64,000 nucleotides of DNA from UBA1413 sp037447215 (GCA_037447215.1 JBBIHB010000001.1:62001-126000), one strand, 5' to 3'. Counted from the first letter of the stretch, positions 9,600-19,114 are shown. Numbers and translations are program-made. The notes: a model not told the origin generated them from the sequence alone.

Positions 9600-9767
9600 T
9601 TATTCTATTTTTAATATCCTGAATGCACCTTATATTACCAGTGCAAATACAATTGTCCCGGTAATCAGGTCGGAGGTACCCGGAGCAAGCCAAAGCACCA
9701 GTAATCCGGCTGCTATTCCCCCTAAATTGATAATTATGGCCTGTAAAAAGATGCAGTTTACCGGATG
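9600..9767 (-). pseudogene. C-terminal remnant of a cation-efflux (CDF-type) transporter
   Basis: On the minus strand one frame reads about 50 codons including INLGGIAAGLLVLWLAPG and SDLITGTIVFALVI, then an in-frame TAA, then GAFRILKIE and a stop. The pattern (short helix, Pro-Asp-Leu, second helix, Gly-x-x-Arg-Ile-Leu) resembles the last membrane segments of CDF cation transporters of Bacteroidota. The N-terminal part is missing and the fragment abuts the 3' end of the acetyltransferase gene. Identification is tentative. Confidence 0.45.
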
Positions 9768-9785
9768 GAAACACGTAAACCCCTT

Positions 9786-10289
9786 TTATACCTCAACACT
9801 CTCCGCCAGCCTGGCAAGCGGCTCATCTTTCAGCCGGTATATCAGCCAACCGTTGCGGCTAAATGCACCGATACCTTCGTAGAAATCAATGGAAGGTTTG
9901 TTCCAGTCGAGTACGGTCCACTCCATGCCCCAGCAGTTGTTTTCGATGGCAATTTGTGCCAGTCGCGCCAGAATAATTTTCCCGAAACCTTTTCCTCGGT
10001 ATTGCGGCCTGATGTAAATATCTTCGAGGTACAATCCCGGAAGCCCTATAAACGATGAAAAGTTGTAAAAGTACATGGCATAACCGACCGTTTTGCCAAC
10101 GTATTCGGCCATTAATGCACAGGCAACCTTTCGTTCAAAGAGGGAATCGTGCAAAATTTCAGGGGTGGTTTTTACTTCGTGAAGTATCTTCTCATAGGTA
10201 GCCAGTTCAAGAATCAGTTCGTAAAGCGCGGGTATATCCTGTTCTTCGGCAGGCAGAAGGGTAAATCCGTTATATTCAGTTTTATTCAT
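9786..10289 (-). CDS. GNAT-family N-acetyltransferase (diamine acetyltransferase-like)
   Basis: A 167-residue GNAT protein. The acetyl-CoA binding motif appears as YIRPQYRGKGFGKIILARLA (Q/R-x-x-G-x-G/A), and the preceding GLYLEDIYI strand is typical of spermidine/diamine acetyltransferases. The C-terminal WNKPSIDFYEGIGA carries the usual Tyr that acts as general acid in this group. The start is placed at the ATG at 10289; a longer frame from 10346 would begin upstream of the predicted promoter. Likely cytoplasmic; the substrate may be a polyamine or other small amine, which is family-based inference. Confidence 0.87.
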   Translation of the reverse strand: MNKTEYNGFTLLPAEEQDIPALYELILELATYEKILHEVKTTPEILHDSLFERKVACALMAEYVGKTVGYAMYFYNFSSFIGLPGLYLEDIYIRPQYRGKGFGKIILARLAQIAIENNCWGMEWTVLDWNKPSIDFYEGIGAFSRNGWLIYRLKDEPLARLAESVEV

Positions 10290-10328
10290 ATTATTGAATG
10301 TATTATCCCGTATTTTTATGGAAAGTAT

Positions 10329-10336
10329 CAAAAATA
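10329..10336 (-). promoter_or_regulatory. Bacteroidota -7 box (TATTTTTG) for the acetyltransferase
   Basis: The minus strand reads TATTTTTG, matching TAnnTTTG, 39 nt upstream of the ATG at 10289. It supports that start over the one at 10346. Confidence 0.5.
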
Positions 10337-10381
10337 TGAAAATCACCTTTGATAAAATTGAATGTTGATAAAAATGGATAT

Positions 10382-11065
10382 TTACTCCCCAAACCTGTAA
10401 CCGATCCCCGATTCGGTAACCAACAGAGTAGGTTTGGCAGGGTCGTCTTCAATTTTCTTCCTGAGTTGTGCTACAAAAACCCTGAGGTATTGGGTTTGCT
10501 CAATATACCCAAATCCCCATACTTCTTTCAGGATATACTTATGGGTGAGCACCCTTCCGTTGTTTTTTGCCAGAAGTGCAAGTAGGGAAAATTCAGTAGA
10601 TGTAAGTTTTAAAATTTCGTTGTTTTTCCGTGCTATGTGGTTAACCAAATCAATGGAAAGCGAGCCAAAAAACAGTACCGGTTCGTTCGATTTGTCGTCG
10701 CTGCTGCGCAGGGCTGCCCGGATGCGCGCAAGCAGTTCGCCCGACCTGAATGGCTTGGTAAGGTAGTCATTGGCACCGTTGTCGAGTGCCCTGATGATGT
10801 CAACTTCCAAATTGCGGACCGACAGGATTATCACTGGTTTATAAAACCATTCACGGAGTTTTTTCAGGATTTCGAGGCCATCAGCATCGGGCAGTCCTAA
10901 GTCGAGAATAATCAGTGATGGATGACAGGTTGCCGCATCCACTAGCCCGCTTTTCCCGGTGGCAGCGTGAAGTACCTTATATCCGTTGACCGACAGGGTA
11001 ATTTCGAGCAGTCGCCTGATCTGCAGTTCATCATCAATTATCAGTATGGTTTCCTGGCTGTTCAT
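10382..11065 (-). CDS. OmpR/KdpE-type response regulator
   Basis: A 227-residue two-domain regulator. The receiver domain has the acidic pair IIDDE near residue 11, the phospho-acceptor Asp55 in LIILDLGLPDADG, and the conserved Lys in YLTKPF near 104. The C-terminal winged helix (about 130-225) includes VWGFGY and the LRKKIE/ESGIGYRF ending typical of the OmpR/KdpE group. Its start overlaps the stop of the sensor kinase gene by 4 nt (ATGA), so the two are translationally coupled. Lying just downstream of trkH and a KdpD-like kinase, it probably controls potassium or turgor responses; that is inferred from context. Confidence 0.92.
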   Translation of the reverse strand: MNSQETILIIDDELQIRRLLEITLSVNGYKVLHAATGKSGLVDAATCHPSLIILDLGLPDADGLEILKKLREWFYKPVIILSVRNLEVDIIRALDNGANDYLTKPFRSGELLARIRAALRSSDDKSNEPVLFFGSLSIDLVNHIARKNNEILKLTSTEFSLLALLAKNNGRVLTHKYILKEVWGFGYIEQTQYLRVFVAQLRKKIEDDPAKPTLLVTESGIGYRFGE

Positions 11066-12609
11066 TCGTTTTCAAGCTTAAGGTTCCTCATATCGGGATT
11101 TTCGGATGGGATAGCTATGGAGAATAATGCCCCTCCATCTTCTGCATTTTCGGCAGTAACAGTTCCTTCGTGTGCTTCAACAAATCCTTTGACTATTGAT
11201 AAGCCAAGTCCGAGCCCGCCCGACTGGCTGCCTTCCGACCTGTAAAATTTATCGAATATTTTTCCGGTGTCGGAAACCGGGAATCCCGGACCTTTGTCCC
11301 TGACCTCAATCCTGAGCAGGTTATCGTGGTGGTTCACAGCCAGATTTATCTGTGAAGCAACAGGGGCATATTGTGTGGCATTGTAAAGCAGGTTATACAG
11401 TACCTGTTCCATCAGCCCGAAATCGACCTTTACCAACGGCAGGTTTTCGGGTATCGAAACGTTCAGCCGGTATGGTTTTAACTCGACCTTAAGGTCTTCG
11501 GTCACTTTATTGATCAGGTCGTTCATATCATACCAATCGAGCCGGGTTGTGATCATTCCGCTTTCTAAACGCGACATATTGAGCAGGTTTTCAATCAGTC
11601 GGTTCAGCCTGAGTGATGCGGTAAAAATCTCATTGCAGAGCGCCGACCTGACATTTTCGGGATGTGAGGAATTGAGAAGGGTATCAGAAGCACCCATAAT
11701 GGTGGCTACAGGGATGCGCAATTCGTGCGAAATGGAATTGAAAAGAGTTTTGTACAGCCTGTCTGATTCATCGAGGAACCTGGCCCTATGTGCAATTTCG
11801 AGCAGGTACTCCCGCTCAAGGGCATTGGCAATCTGGGACAGAAAGGTGTCCCATAATAACCGCTGATCTTCTCCAAAGGGTTGGTTGAGCCTTATGACTG
11901 CTACTCCGGGATTTATCTGGTTCCCTGGAAGAGGGAAAAATGTGTATGGAGAATTGGCTGGAGCCAGGGTAAAGGCCCCTGCAGGTTTCATTGTGGTAAA
12001 TGCCTGCATCGCAATTTGGTATTCGGCAGGCGAAAGATTCATCTCTTTACGCAGCCGCCCTGTGTGGCTCAGGATATTATTGCCATCCTGCAATACAAAA
12101 AACGGGTTAAGTTCAAAATACCGGATTATTTCACTGATAGCATTATTCAGGACCTCTTTGGTACCGCTTGCCCCGGAGAGGCTTCTGGTAAGCTGATAAA
12201 GGGCGTTGGTCCTTTTCTCCCTTTCTATGGCCAATTGTTCCTGACGGCGCACCCTTGTAGTGAATATCCCGTTTAGCAGCGCTATAATGAAAAACATTCC
12301 AAACATCAGGATATCTTCGGTTTTATCAATATGAAAAGTGAGATTTGGTGGAATAAAGAAAAAATTCCAGACCAGCGCGCTGAGTGCCGAAGCAACAAAA
12401 ACCGGCCCGATCCCAAGAAAAGTAGCCATGATGGAAACCACAAACAATAAAATAAAAGAAACCATATGGTAACTCTGCGGATCGGACAAAGGCATTGATA
12501 GCAGGGCAGTGAAAGCCACTAGTATTATGGCCAGCAGATACTGTGTCGTATTCGATTTTGTATAAACCATCCAGCATTGTTTCACACGGTCAATTTCTGC
12601 TCCTTTCAT
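11062..12609 (-). CDS. KdpD-like sensor histidine kinase (DUF4118 membrane domain, no KdpD N-terminal domain)
   Basis: About 515 residues from the ATG at 12609; an upstream in-frame ATG at 12657 is possible, but the A-rich leader before 12609 looks better. Four closely packed helices near the front (about residues 24-120) match the DUF4118 domain of KdpD. A GAF-like region follows, then the His box ISHELRIP with His at about 294. The ATPase domain has YNLLYNATQYAP, RDKGPGFP and GGLGLGLSIVKGF. The large cytosolic KdpD and UspA-like N-terminal domains of E. coli KdpD are absent, so any potassium or c-di-AMP sensing would differ. It is paired with the response regulator and lies next to trkH. 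Confidence 0.9.
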   Translation of the reverse strand: MKGAEIDRVKQCWMVYTKSNTTQYLLAIILVAFTALLSMPLSDPQSYHMVSFILLFVVSIMATFLGIGPVFVASALSALVWNFFFIPPNLTFHIDKTEDILMFGMFFIIALLNGIFTTRVRRQEQLAIEREKRTNALYQLTRSLSGASGTKEVLNNAISEIIRYFELNPFFVLQDGNNILSHTGRLRKEMNLSPAEYQIAMQAFTTMKPAGAFTLAPANSPYTFFPLPGNQINPGVAVIRLNQPFGEDQRLLWDTFLSQIANALEREYLLEIAHRARFLDESDRLYKTLFNSISHELRIPVATIMGASDTLLNSSHPENVRSALCNEIFTASLRLNRLIENLLNMSRLESGMITTRLDWYDMNDLINKVTEDLKVELKPYRLNVSIPENLPLVKVDFGLMEQVLYNLLYNATQYAPVASQINLAVNHHDNLLRIEVRDKGPGFPVSDTGKIFDKFYRSEGSQSGGLGLGLSIVKGFVEAHEGTVTAENAEDGGALFSIAIPSENPDMRNLKLENE

Positions 12610-12812
12610 TTTTTTTTTATTTTCAGATCGGCAGTTTCTTATTCCGACTCTATTCATTCAATAACAGGCTGAATCTCTTTCATTCGAGGTTCATGTGCCA
12701 AAATTAATCGCTTTTCTGCCGGAACTGGAATATAAGCCTTGATAATACTTTTTACATTAAACTTATCGCAAATATTTAGATGCAAAGTGTTTTGTTGATA
12801 TCGAAGTATAAT

Positions 12813-14264
12813 TTATCTCCTCCAGAAATTCAGGGTAAACAATTCTATGATGGTGTAAATTTCGAGCCTGCCAATCACCATTAACCCCGATAATATCAAT
12901 TTTGTAATATCGGGCATATAATCGAAATTTCCTGAAGGCCCAATCTTGCCCAATCCGGGACCTATGCCGGCCATGCAGGTAGCAACAGAACTTAATGATT
13001 CCTGAATATCGATCCCGGTCAGCATTACAAGTAAGCTGCCTGCAACAAAAATCAGCAGGTACAGGATCACAAATCCGAGGATCGAATTGTTTGTATCATC
13101 GTTTATGGTATTCCGGTTAAGGGTAAGGCTGAAGATAGCTTTGGGTTGCATAAGTTGTTTAAAATTGCGGCATATATTTTTTATAACCACCAGATGTCGG
13201 GCCATTTTTATTCCACCGGCAGTTGAACCGGTACTGCCTCCAAGGAACATGGCCAGAAAAATAAGTGACCAGGCCATTGGGGGCCAAAACATATAGTCGG
13301 AAGTGGCATATCCGGTACAGGTAACAATCGAAATTACCTGGAAAAACGATTCCCTGAAAGCTGATTCCAAAGGTAGGTCCTGTTTTATGAACAGTATGGC
13401 AGTTATAACCAAACCAATTACAACGATAATTGTTAAATAAAACCTGAATTCTTCGTTGGCCTTCACTTTCTGAAACTCCCTCTTAACCAGGTAGTAATGA
13501 ATGATAAAGTTAGTCCCTGCCAACACCATAAACAACATTACTATATATTGGATGTATGCCGAATATCCGCCAATGCTGCTGTTTTTGGGTGAAAACCCAC
13601 CGGTGGCAACGGTTCCAAAAGAATGGCAAATGCTTTCGTACAGGTTCATTTTACCAATCATTAGTAAAATTATCTCGGCAAGGGTTAGTCCTATATAAAT
13701 ATAGAGGAGCCTTAACCCGACCGATTTGATTTTTGGCCTGATTTTTTCCTGTAGCGACGATTCGAGGGTGAACAAATGGTAGCCTCCGATTTGCAGGGTG
13801 GGCATTACTACAATTACCAACACAATAACCCCTATACCTCCAATCCAATGGGTCATGCTTCGCCAGAAAAGTATTGATTTGGGGAGCGATTCAATATCAG
13901 TAAGTATTGAAGATCCGGTTGTGGTAAAACCCGATACTGACTCAAACATTGCGTTGGTAAACGATGGGATTGCCCCCGACAAAATATAGGGAAGAGTTCC
14001 TGTCAGACTTATCAACAGCCATGCTGAAGTTACAGTAATATAGGCCTCTTTTCGGGTTATGGCAATTTCTTGTTTGTCTTTATTCCCGAATGGGAACAGA
14101 ATTATCCCGGCAATAAAAGCAATAAACGCTGATATTGTAAACGGGAAAAGTTCTTCAGAATACATGGCAGCAACTGCGGTACAAACCAACAATGCCCCTG
14201 AAATAATCCACATTATTCGGCTTATTACTTTCGCTACAATCCTGAAATGAAAAAAATCGAACAT
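12813..14264 (-). CDS. trkH: Trk-type potassium uptake protein, membrane subunit TrkH
   Basis: A 483-residue polytopic membrane protein. Four pore-loop motifs typical of the TrkH/KtrB family can be seen: ESVSGFTTTGSS near residue 105, SFGTVATGGFSPK near 215, VTCTGYATSDY near 315, and ATCMAGIGPGLG near 430. Each carries the filter Gly after Thr/Ala. The sequence GGSTGSTAGGIKMARH is the usual TrkH loop. The ATG at 14264 (MFDFFHFRIVAKVI) gives a normal N-terminus; an upstream extension to 14306 adds unlikely residues. The cytosolic NAD-binding partner TrkA is not in the window. The KdpD/KdpE-like pair sits 200 nt downstream on the same strand, hinting at regulation of this system. Confidence 0.94.
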   Translation of the reverse strand: MFDFFHFRIVAKVISRIMWIISGALLVCTAVAAMYSEELFPFTISAFIAFIAGIILFPFGNKDKQEIAITRKEAYITVTSAWLLISLTGTLPYILSGAIPSFTNAMFESVSGFTTTGSSILTDIESLPKSILFWRSMTHWIGGIGVIVLVIVVMPTLQIGGYHLFTLESSLQEKIRPKIKSVGLRLLYIYIGLTLAEIILLMIGKMNLYESICHSFGTVATGGFSPKNSSIGGYSAYIQYIVMLFMVLAGTNFIIHYYLVKREFQKVKANEEFRFYLTIIVVIGLVITAILFIKQDLPLESAFRESFFQVISIVTCTGYATSDYMFWPPMAWSLIFLAMFLGGSTGSTAGGIKMARHLVVIKNICRNFKQLMQPKAIFSLTLNRNTINDDTNNSILGFVILYLLIFVAGSLLVMLTGIDIQESLSSVATCMAGIGPGLGKIGPSGNFDYMPDITKLILSGLMVIGRLEIYTIIELFTLNFWRR

Positions 14265-14371
14265 GCCAGTTAAAAATCTTGTGCAAAGTTGCCTCCTGAT
14301 TTGCAAAAAGAGTATTAAGATATATGGGAGAAATATAAATATTTTATAAAGATTTTATACTATCTGTTTTT

Positions 14372-15895
14372 TCAATTGTAGCGTGTGGTAAACTTTTTTT
14401 TGTCTTCCCTGCAAATCGATTTAATCAATCTTCGGCCCGACATAACCGAAGTGGGCAAACCTCCACCGGGTTCAACCCACTGGCCGCACAAATAAAAATT
14501 TTTCAGTCCGGGCAAAGTCTGCGACATTTTTTTCAATAGTACGCCTGAATTTTCGGGAGTGATCTGCCATCCTTCGAAGCTACCTTTCCAGTTGCCTGTA
14601 TAGCGTTCAAAAGTCACTGGGGTGGCCACATCAATCATTTCAATGTTTTCTGAAAGACCGGGTAAAAATTCATTAAGCAAACCCGCAACACTGTTCCCCA
14701 CCTCTTTTTTGGCTTCATTGTAAGCCTTGATCCCCTGTGCAAGGTTTTTCCAGTAATAGTAATCGCCATGCATCATGGCAACAATGGTGGTTTTCCCTTC
14801 GGGAGCCAATGATGGGTCGTGGTTGTAAATGTGAAAATGGATAGCTTTACGTTCCGATTCTCCAATCTTTACAGGTTCTTTAAGTTTATAATATGTTCCC
14901 GATACCGAATACGGAATATGTCCGAAGGTCTGTTTAACACCAATGCCCACGTACAATAAAGCCGGGAATGCTTCCCACTTTTCGTATGGCTCAAAAGTTT
15001 TGGCATTCCCATATTTGCCGTCGAGCATTATAAACAGGGTGTTATAGCCATCGGCAGCCGAAATAACCCGGTTGGCAAAATGTTCCTCTCCGTTTTCGAG
15101 CCTGATCCCGGTTACATGGCTGTTTCCCGTCAAAATTTTTTCCACTTTGCAGCCATAGTGAATCACTCCGCCGAGTTCTTCATAACGTTTAGCCATATTG
15201 ATCGACATGGGCATGGACCCACCCAGCGGGTACCCGGCGTTTTTGTTGTGCAGGTAAGCGAACGTGAAAAGCATGAAAAACATAGAAAAACCCGGAAGCC
15301 ACATTTCGCGGAATGCATCACACAGCAATGGGTCCTGAAATCGTTCGGAAAATTCAATGTTGGATATTTTCATCCACCGTTTCATCTTCCGGCCATTTAT
15401 CGCAAACAGGTATCCTATTTTAAATCCTTTGCGCAGTTTTTGGAATTTGCTTTCGTGCCTCGAAGGGGAATCAAAATGAAGGCACATTCGTATTCCGGCA
15501 ATAAATTCCCTGATGGGCGCTTCATCCTTTGGCGAAAATCCGAGCAAGTGTTTTTCAAGCCGGTCAAGATCGGTATAAAATACAAGCTTTCTCCCGTCAC
15601 TCCCTTCAAAAGTTATGTATTCATCTATATTGATGATTTCCAGTCCTTTGGCTATGCCAACTTCTTCCCATAAATTGTACATTCCGCTTTTGGGCGACGA
15701 ACCAACCAGCCAGTGAATACATCCGTCTATAGTATAACCTTTTCTTTTCCAGCTTGTACATAATCCGCCCGGGAGTGTGTGCATCTCGAAAATCTGAGTT
15801 TTGTAGCCATTCATCTGGGCATAAATGCCGGCTGCCAGCCCGGCAAACCCCCCGCCAATTATGAGGATGGATTCCTCATTATTAAGTTTGTCCAT
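14372..15895 (-). CDS. Phytoene desaturase/CrtISO-like FAD-dependent oxidoreductase
   Basis: A 507-residue flavoprotein. The dinucleotide-binding motif is at the very start (ILIIGGGFAGLAAGIYA), followed by the GGLCTSWKRKGYTIDGCIHW segment of the carotenoid isomerase/phytoene dehydrogenase family. The C-terminal FAD motif FYLCGQWVEPGGGLPTSVMS is also typical. In many Bacteroidota such proteins are annotated as NAD(P)/FAD oxidoreductases and may act on carotenoids, retinoids or other polyenes; no carotenoid genes are nearby, so the substrate is open. The start at 15895 is supported by a -7 box just upstream; the longer frame from 15961 would begin before that promoter. Confidence 0.88.
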   Translation of the reverse strand: MDKLNNEESILIIGGGFAGLAAGIYAQMNGYKTQIFEMHTLPGGLCTSWKRKGYTIDGCIHWLVGSSPKSGMYNLWEEVGIAKGLEIINIDEYITFEGSDGRKLVFYTDLDRLEKHLLGFSPKDEAPIREFIAGIRMCLHFDSPSRHESKFQKLRKGFKIGYLFAINGRKMKRWMKISNIEFSERFQDPLLCDAFREMWLPGFSMFFMLFTFAYLHNKNAGYPLGGSMPMSINMAKRYEELGGVIHYGCKVEKILTGNSHVTGIRLENGEEHFANRVISAADGYNTLFIMLDGKYGNAKTFEPYEKWEAFPALLYVGIGVKQTFGHIPYSVSGTYYKLKEPVKIGESERKAIHFHIYNHDPSLAPEGKTTIVAMMHGDYYYWKNLAQGIKAYNEAKKEVGNSVAGLLNEFLPGLSENIEMIDVATPVTFERYTGNWKGSFEGWQITPENSGVLLKKMSQTLPGLKNFYLCGQWVEPGGGLPTSVMSGRRLIKSICREDKKKFTTRYN

Positions 15896-15919
15896 TTTAA
15901 GTTTTATTTTGTTGCATTG

Positions 15920-15927
15920 CAAAGGTA
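15920..15927 (-). promoter_or_regulatory. Bacteroidota -7 box (TACCTTTG) for the CrtISO-like gene
   Basis: The minus strand reads TACCTTTG, a full TAnnTTTG match, 25 nt upstream of the ATG at 15895. It decides between the two candidate starts. Confidence 0.55.
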
Positions 15928-16079
15928 CAGCCAGTCTTCCCCGATTGTTCGGGTTAATCAAAAAATAATGATTAGGGAAAGGTGGGTTACCATTTTTTTT
16001 TTGGAGGGTATAGGAGTATGTTTTGAAAATCTTTTTAGAAAATTAAACACTACTGACCGACAAAAACATTTGGATTTCT

Positions 16080-16540
16080 CGTTCTGACCGAAATGACGGG
16101 ACATACAAGGGTTTTAGTGGTGAGGGGGGGAGGCGGCCTGGCCGTCGCCTCACCCCTCAGCAAACACCTGTCTGACTGTCATTCCTGCTCCCCACCCAAT
16201 TTTAATCGGATCAATGAGGTAATGACAAATCTGCCCAATAAAAGGCTATTGTTAGATTCCACATTCCGCGAAGTTCCAATCGGAAAGACAAGCATTGTCA
16301 AGAGTGAGGGAGAAAGGGAACAAGGGCGGCTCAGCCACCATTGTTCCCTTTCTCCCAACATTATGCGACTTAATGTCTTTCCGAACGCCAGCCCGTATGA
16401 ATGACTAGCCGGGAAGGCCAGACAGATCGGGACTGGCGGGACTGACAAAAACAGGCTGGCAGTGACGAATCTAAACAAATGAGGATTTGGATGATAAAAT
16501 GTCATTCGTATGGAGCAAATGCCTAATGAGGAATCTGCTG
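16080..16540. repeat. Cluster of palindromic intergenic repeat sequence
   Basis: This noncoding stretch contains nested inverted repeats. One is a G/C-rich hairpin (TGAGGGG at 16121-16127 against CCCCTCA at 16153-16159, with further pairing inside). A second is a perfect 16-bp arm at 16308-16323 (GGGAGAAAGGGAACAA) facing its complement at 16341-16356, nested in 10-bp arms CGGAAAGACA (16281-16290) and TGTCTTTCCG (16374-16383). AGATTCC at 16254-16260 and GGAATCT at 16530-16536 mark outer ends, and GTCATTC motifs recur. The pattern resembles the widespread GTCATTC...GAGGAATCT dispersed repeats of bacterial genomes. No T-run follows the hairpins, so they are not obvious terminators. The remaining sequence up to 16696 holds nothing recognisable. 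Confidence 0.6.
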
Positions 16541-16696
16541 CTTGGATGAAAGTAAAAGTAAACTATTAATTGATAATATTTTGAGAACTAATTTGCTGGA
16601 TTATGGGAATCCAGGCGCACAATGAAATAATTACAATTAATTCTCTGAAAACAGATATATAATCAATAGCAAGGTTATTGAACGTCAGTTTACGAA

Positions 16697-17395
16697 TTAT
16701 TCATTTTTATGCACTGTCAGTTCTCTGACGATGATATTGCGCAGGGCGGCAGTTGTTCTCCATGATGCTATTCCAAATGGTCTTGAAAGACCAACTTCGG
16801 GGCGGATGGATAGATGTCGTCCGGTAGTGGTGAAATCAACCACCTGTTCATCGTCTATCCAGGCTTCGATTTTTTCTGTTGTTACCCTTAACCTAATGCT
16901 GTACCATTTGCCGTGTTCGAACCGGCGCAGGGAGGTGGTTTCGTTTTCCGAGGCATCGAGGCTTTCGATGCTGCTGAGCCCTACAATAGTGCCGCTCCAA
17001 CCTCCCACAATCAAAGAGCAAAACATATCATTTACCGGAAAGGTCATACCACAGAAAAAATCATTTCCTGTAATTTTCTTTGCCTCCAATTGTACCTCAT
17101 AATTTATAGTGGGAAATTCTTCTTTCCAGGAAATTCCGGTGAGGGCATCTCCCATTTCGAGGATAATGTTTCCTCCCGAAACATAAACCGGCCCCTGAGG
17201 TCCGAAGTTGGAAATCTCCCACCCGTCAAGAGACTTGCCATCGAAAAGCAGGGTCCAGCCAGGGAACTGCCCTGCTAAGCCAATCGCTGAATCGTGCTGC
17301 TTTTTGCCTGTATTTGTGCAGGCAATGAATATCAGAAGAAATGCAATTCCTAACCTGGCCGAAATAATACTTAAAGTGGTTCGAAAAGAATTCAT
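16697..17395 (-). CDS. DUF1080 (3-keto-disaccharide hydrolase-type) lipoprotein
   Basis: A 232-residue protein with a lipoprotein signal ending FLLIFIACTNTGKK. The DUF1080 fold opens with TLLFDGKSLDGWEISNFG and continues with NYEVQLEAKKITGNDFFCG, RLRVTTEKIEAWIDDEQVVDF and the closing strand LRNIIVREL. The first motif (FDGKSLDGW) is the family hallmark. It is predicted to be anchored outside the cytoplasm and to bind or cleave modified glycosides; the activity is inferred from family members only. It stands alone on the minus strand between repeat sequence and a decayed sulfatase gene, which may be the remains of a former sugar-sulfate locus. Confidence 0.85.
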   Translation of the reverse strand: MNSFRTTLSIISARLGIAFLLIFIACTNTGKKQHDSAIGLAGQFPGWTLLFDGKSLDGWEISNFGPQGPVYVSGGNIILEMGDALTGISWKEEFPTINYEVQLEAKKITGNDFFCGMTFPVNDMFCSLIVGGWSGTIVGLSSIESLDASENETTSLRRFEHGKWYSIRLRVTTEKIEAWIDDEQVVDFTTTGRHLSIRPEVGLSRPFGIASWRTTAALRNIIVRELTVHKNE

Positions 17396-17461
17396 GGCAA
17401 TTCAGATTTTCTATTCAACAACTCATTGACTGTATTAAGATTGGTTTAAATAAATACAATG

Positions 17462-17513
17462 AGATTCCGAAAGCCTGCCTGAACAACGCTGCCGGGCAAG
17501 CAGTGAGGAATCT
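17462..17513. repeat. Short copy of the AGATTCC/GGAATCT palindromic repeat
   Basis: AGATTCC at 17462-17468 and its complement GGAATCT at 17507-17513 enclose about 38 nt of partly self-complementary sequence (GCCTGCC against GGGCAAGC). It shares TGAGGAATCT with the larger cluster at 16080-16540, so both are likely copies of one dispersed element. Confidence 0.5.
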
Positions 17514-17623
17514 ACATCTGTTAATATAAAATTTCTATACAATATTTCAAAATTATACGAATTTTCTATAAAACTACTTTGAATTAACCAGACTTGTCAG
17601 TTCAACCATCTGATTTTGAATTT

Positions 17624-17631
17624 TAATTTTG
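17624..17631 (+). promoter_or_regulatory. Relict -7 box (TAATTTTG) of the decayed sulfatase
   Basis: TAATTTTG matches TAnnTTTG and lies about 37 nt before the presumed start of the sulfatase remnant. It may be a surviving promoter of a dead gene. Confidence 0.3.
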
Positions 17632-17667
17632 GCAACCTGATTAATCCCGGAAAATAAGGAGACAACC

Positions 17668-19102
17668 GTGACCCAGAATTGGCGCTTATCCTGACCCATG
17701 TATTTGTGCATGCACAGGGACTAAAACCCAATGTAATCAATATTATTGCCAACGACCTGAGCCGGGATGATTTTGGGCTCTATGGAAACAAGCAGGCAAA
17801 ACACCGAATATTGACTGGCTCGTACAAAATGGTTTGAAATTCACTCAGGTTTACCTGACGGCCAGTTCGTGCAGCCCCAGCCGGATCAGCGTAATGACCA
17901 CGTTACCCCCACAATACCTGCGCTGCTGAATTGCATACCCAACCGCTGGTAATCATATTATCATTTTCCGAATTGCTGAAAAAGAACAATTATTATACAG
18001 CCAAGTCAGGTAAATTCACACGGAAGATTATATCACCCGGGGTTTCGATGAAATAATTACCGACTTGAAACATGTTGGCTATGATGGTGAGGAGAAATGG
18101 GTTTCGCAGGTGTAAAACCGGCCAAAAGAAAAACCTTATTTTATGTGGTATGTTGCTTAGGATGAACATAGTGCGTGGATCCCAACCCTTTTTCCGGCAC
18201 TCATCATCCTGAATAAATCACACCTCCGGATTATCTTGCCAATAGTGCAGGAAGCTGCAGCGATCTGGCAAAGTATTACAACGAAATAAAAAGATTGAAC
18301 ATTATGAGGGTGAAGTGGTCAGAGAGTTGGAATATCAGGGGGTTCTAAACAATACCATGATTATTTTTATGGCCGACAATGGCCGACCATTTTCGCACAG
18401 AAGAAACATACTGAACGACCAGAGAATGAAAACTACTATTTGGTGATCTGGCCTGCCGGTATTCCGAAAAACGGGACGTGCAACAGACTTGTCAGCATGG
18501 TGGATATTGCGACCACCATCTTTCTCTGGCAGGTTCCCGGTTTCGGAACAGTTTCTTGGATATAATTTACCTGGATTGTTTCAAAATCCGGGCATTTGGT
18601 TCAAAAATTATGTTTTTGCGGAACATAACTGGCACGACTTTGAAGCTTATGGGCGAATTGTCAGATTCAATCCTTTCTTTTACATCATTAATGCAAGGCT
18701 GCAGTTTCTGCAATCGGGGCCTGCAGAGGCAGCAGGCAGCCCTTCAAAATGTATCTGGATAATTTGAAAGAAAAAGGTAAACTTTCGGCCTTACAGTCCG
18801 AAGTGTTTATTATAGCACGCCCGCACCAAGAGTTATATGATTGCAATGCCGATCACGGTCAATTTCTGAACGTAGCCTCCCTGCCTCAATACCGGGAAGT
18901 TCTTGATTTTTCCAGAAACGTATTAATGGAATGGATGAACGAAACAAGCGATAATATTCCCGAAAATCTTCCAAAGGATTGGTACCTTCGAGAACGTAGC
19001 TATATACAGACTCCCCTTCAGGGCATAAGGGGCGAAATGCCGGGGAAGGCAACTGGCACAACAGAAAGTAATCACAAGGGTCCGAATTTGTTTTTACTTT
19101 AA
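17668..19102 (+). pseudogene. Heavily decayed Cys-type sulfatase
   Basis: Pieces of a sulfatase appear in order across all three plus frames. They are a leader ending HVFVHAQG, then INIIANDLSRDDFGLYGN, then after a 1-base loss in an A-run NIDWLVQNGLKFTQVYLT, then the catalytic signature CSPSR at 17870-17884. Later come KPYFMWYVA, SCSDLAKYYNEIKR, NTMIIFMADNG, YVFAEHNWHDFEAYGRI, and a last open stretch HQELYDCNADHGQFLNVAS to the stop at 19102. Many frameshifts and stops break it, with several deletions (for example after 17900). Original length would have been about 480-500 residues. The decay is old but the C-terminal third remains readable. Confidence 0.85.
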
Positions 19103-19114
19103 ACCCATTTTCTG

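Noticed and set aside
16093..16505. Open frames on both strands of about 105 codons
   Set aside because: They come from the palindromic repeat region; the predicted peptides are low in complexity and mirror each other across the inverted repeat.
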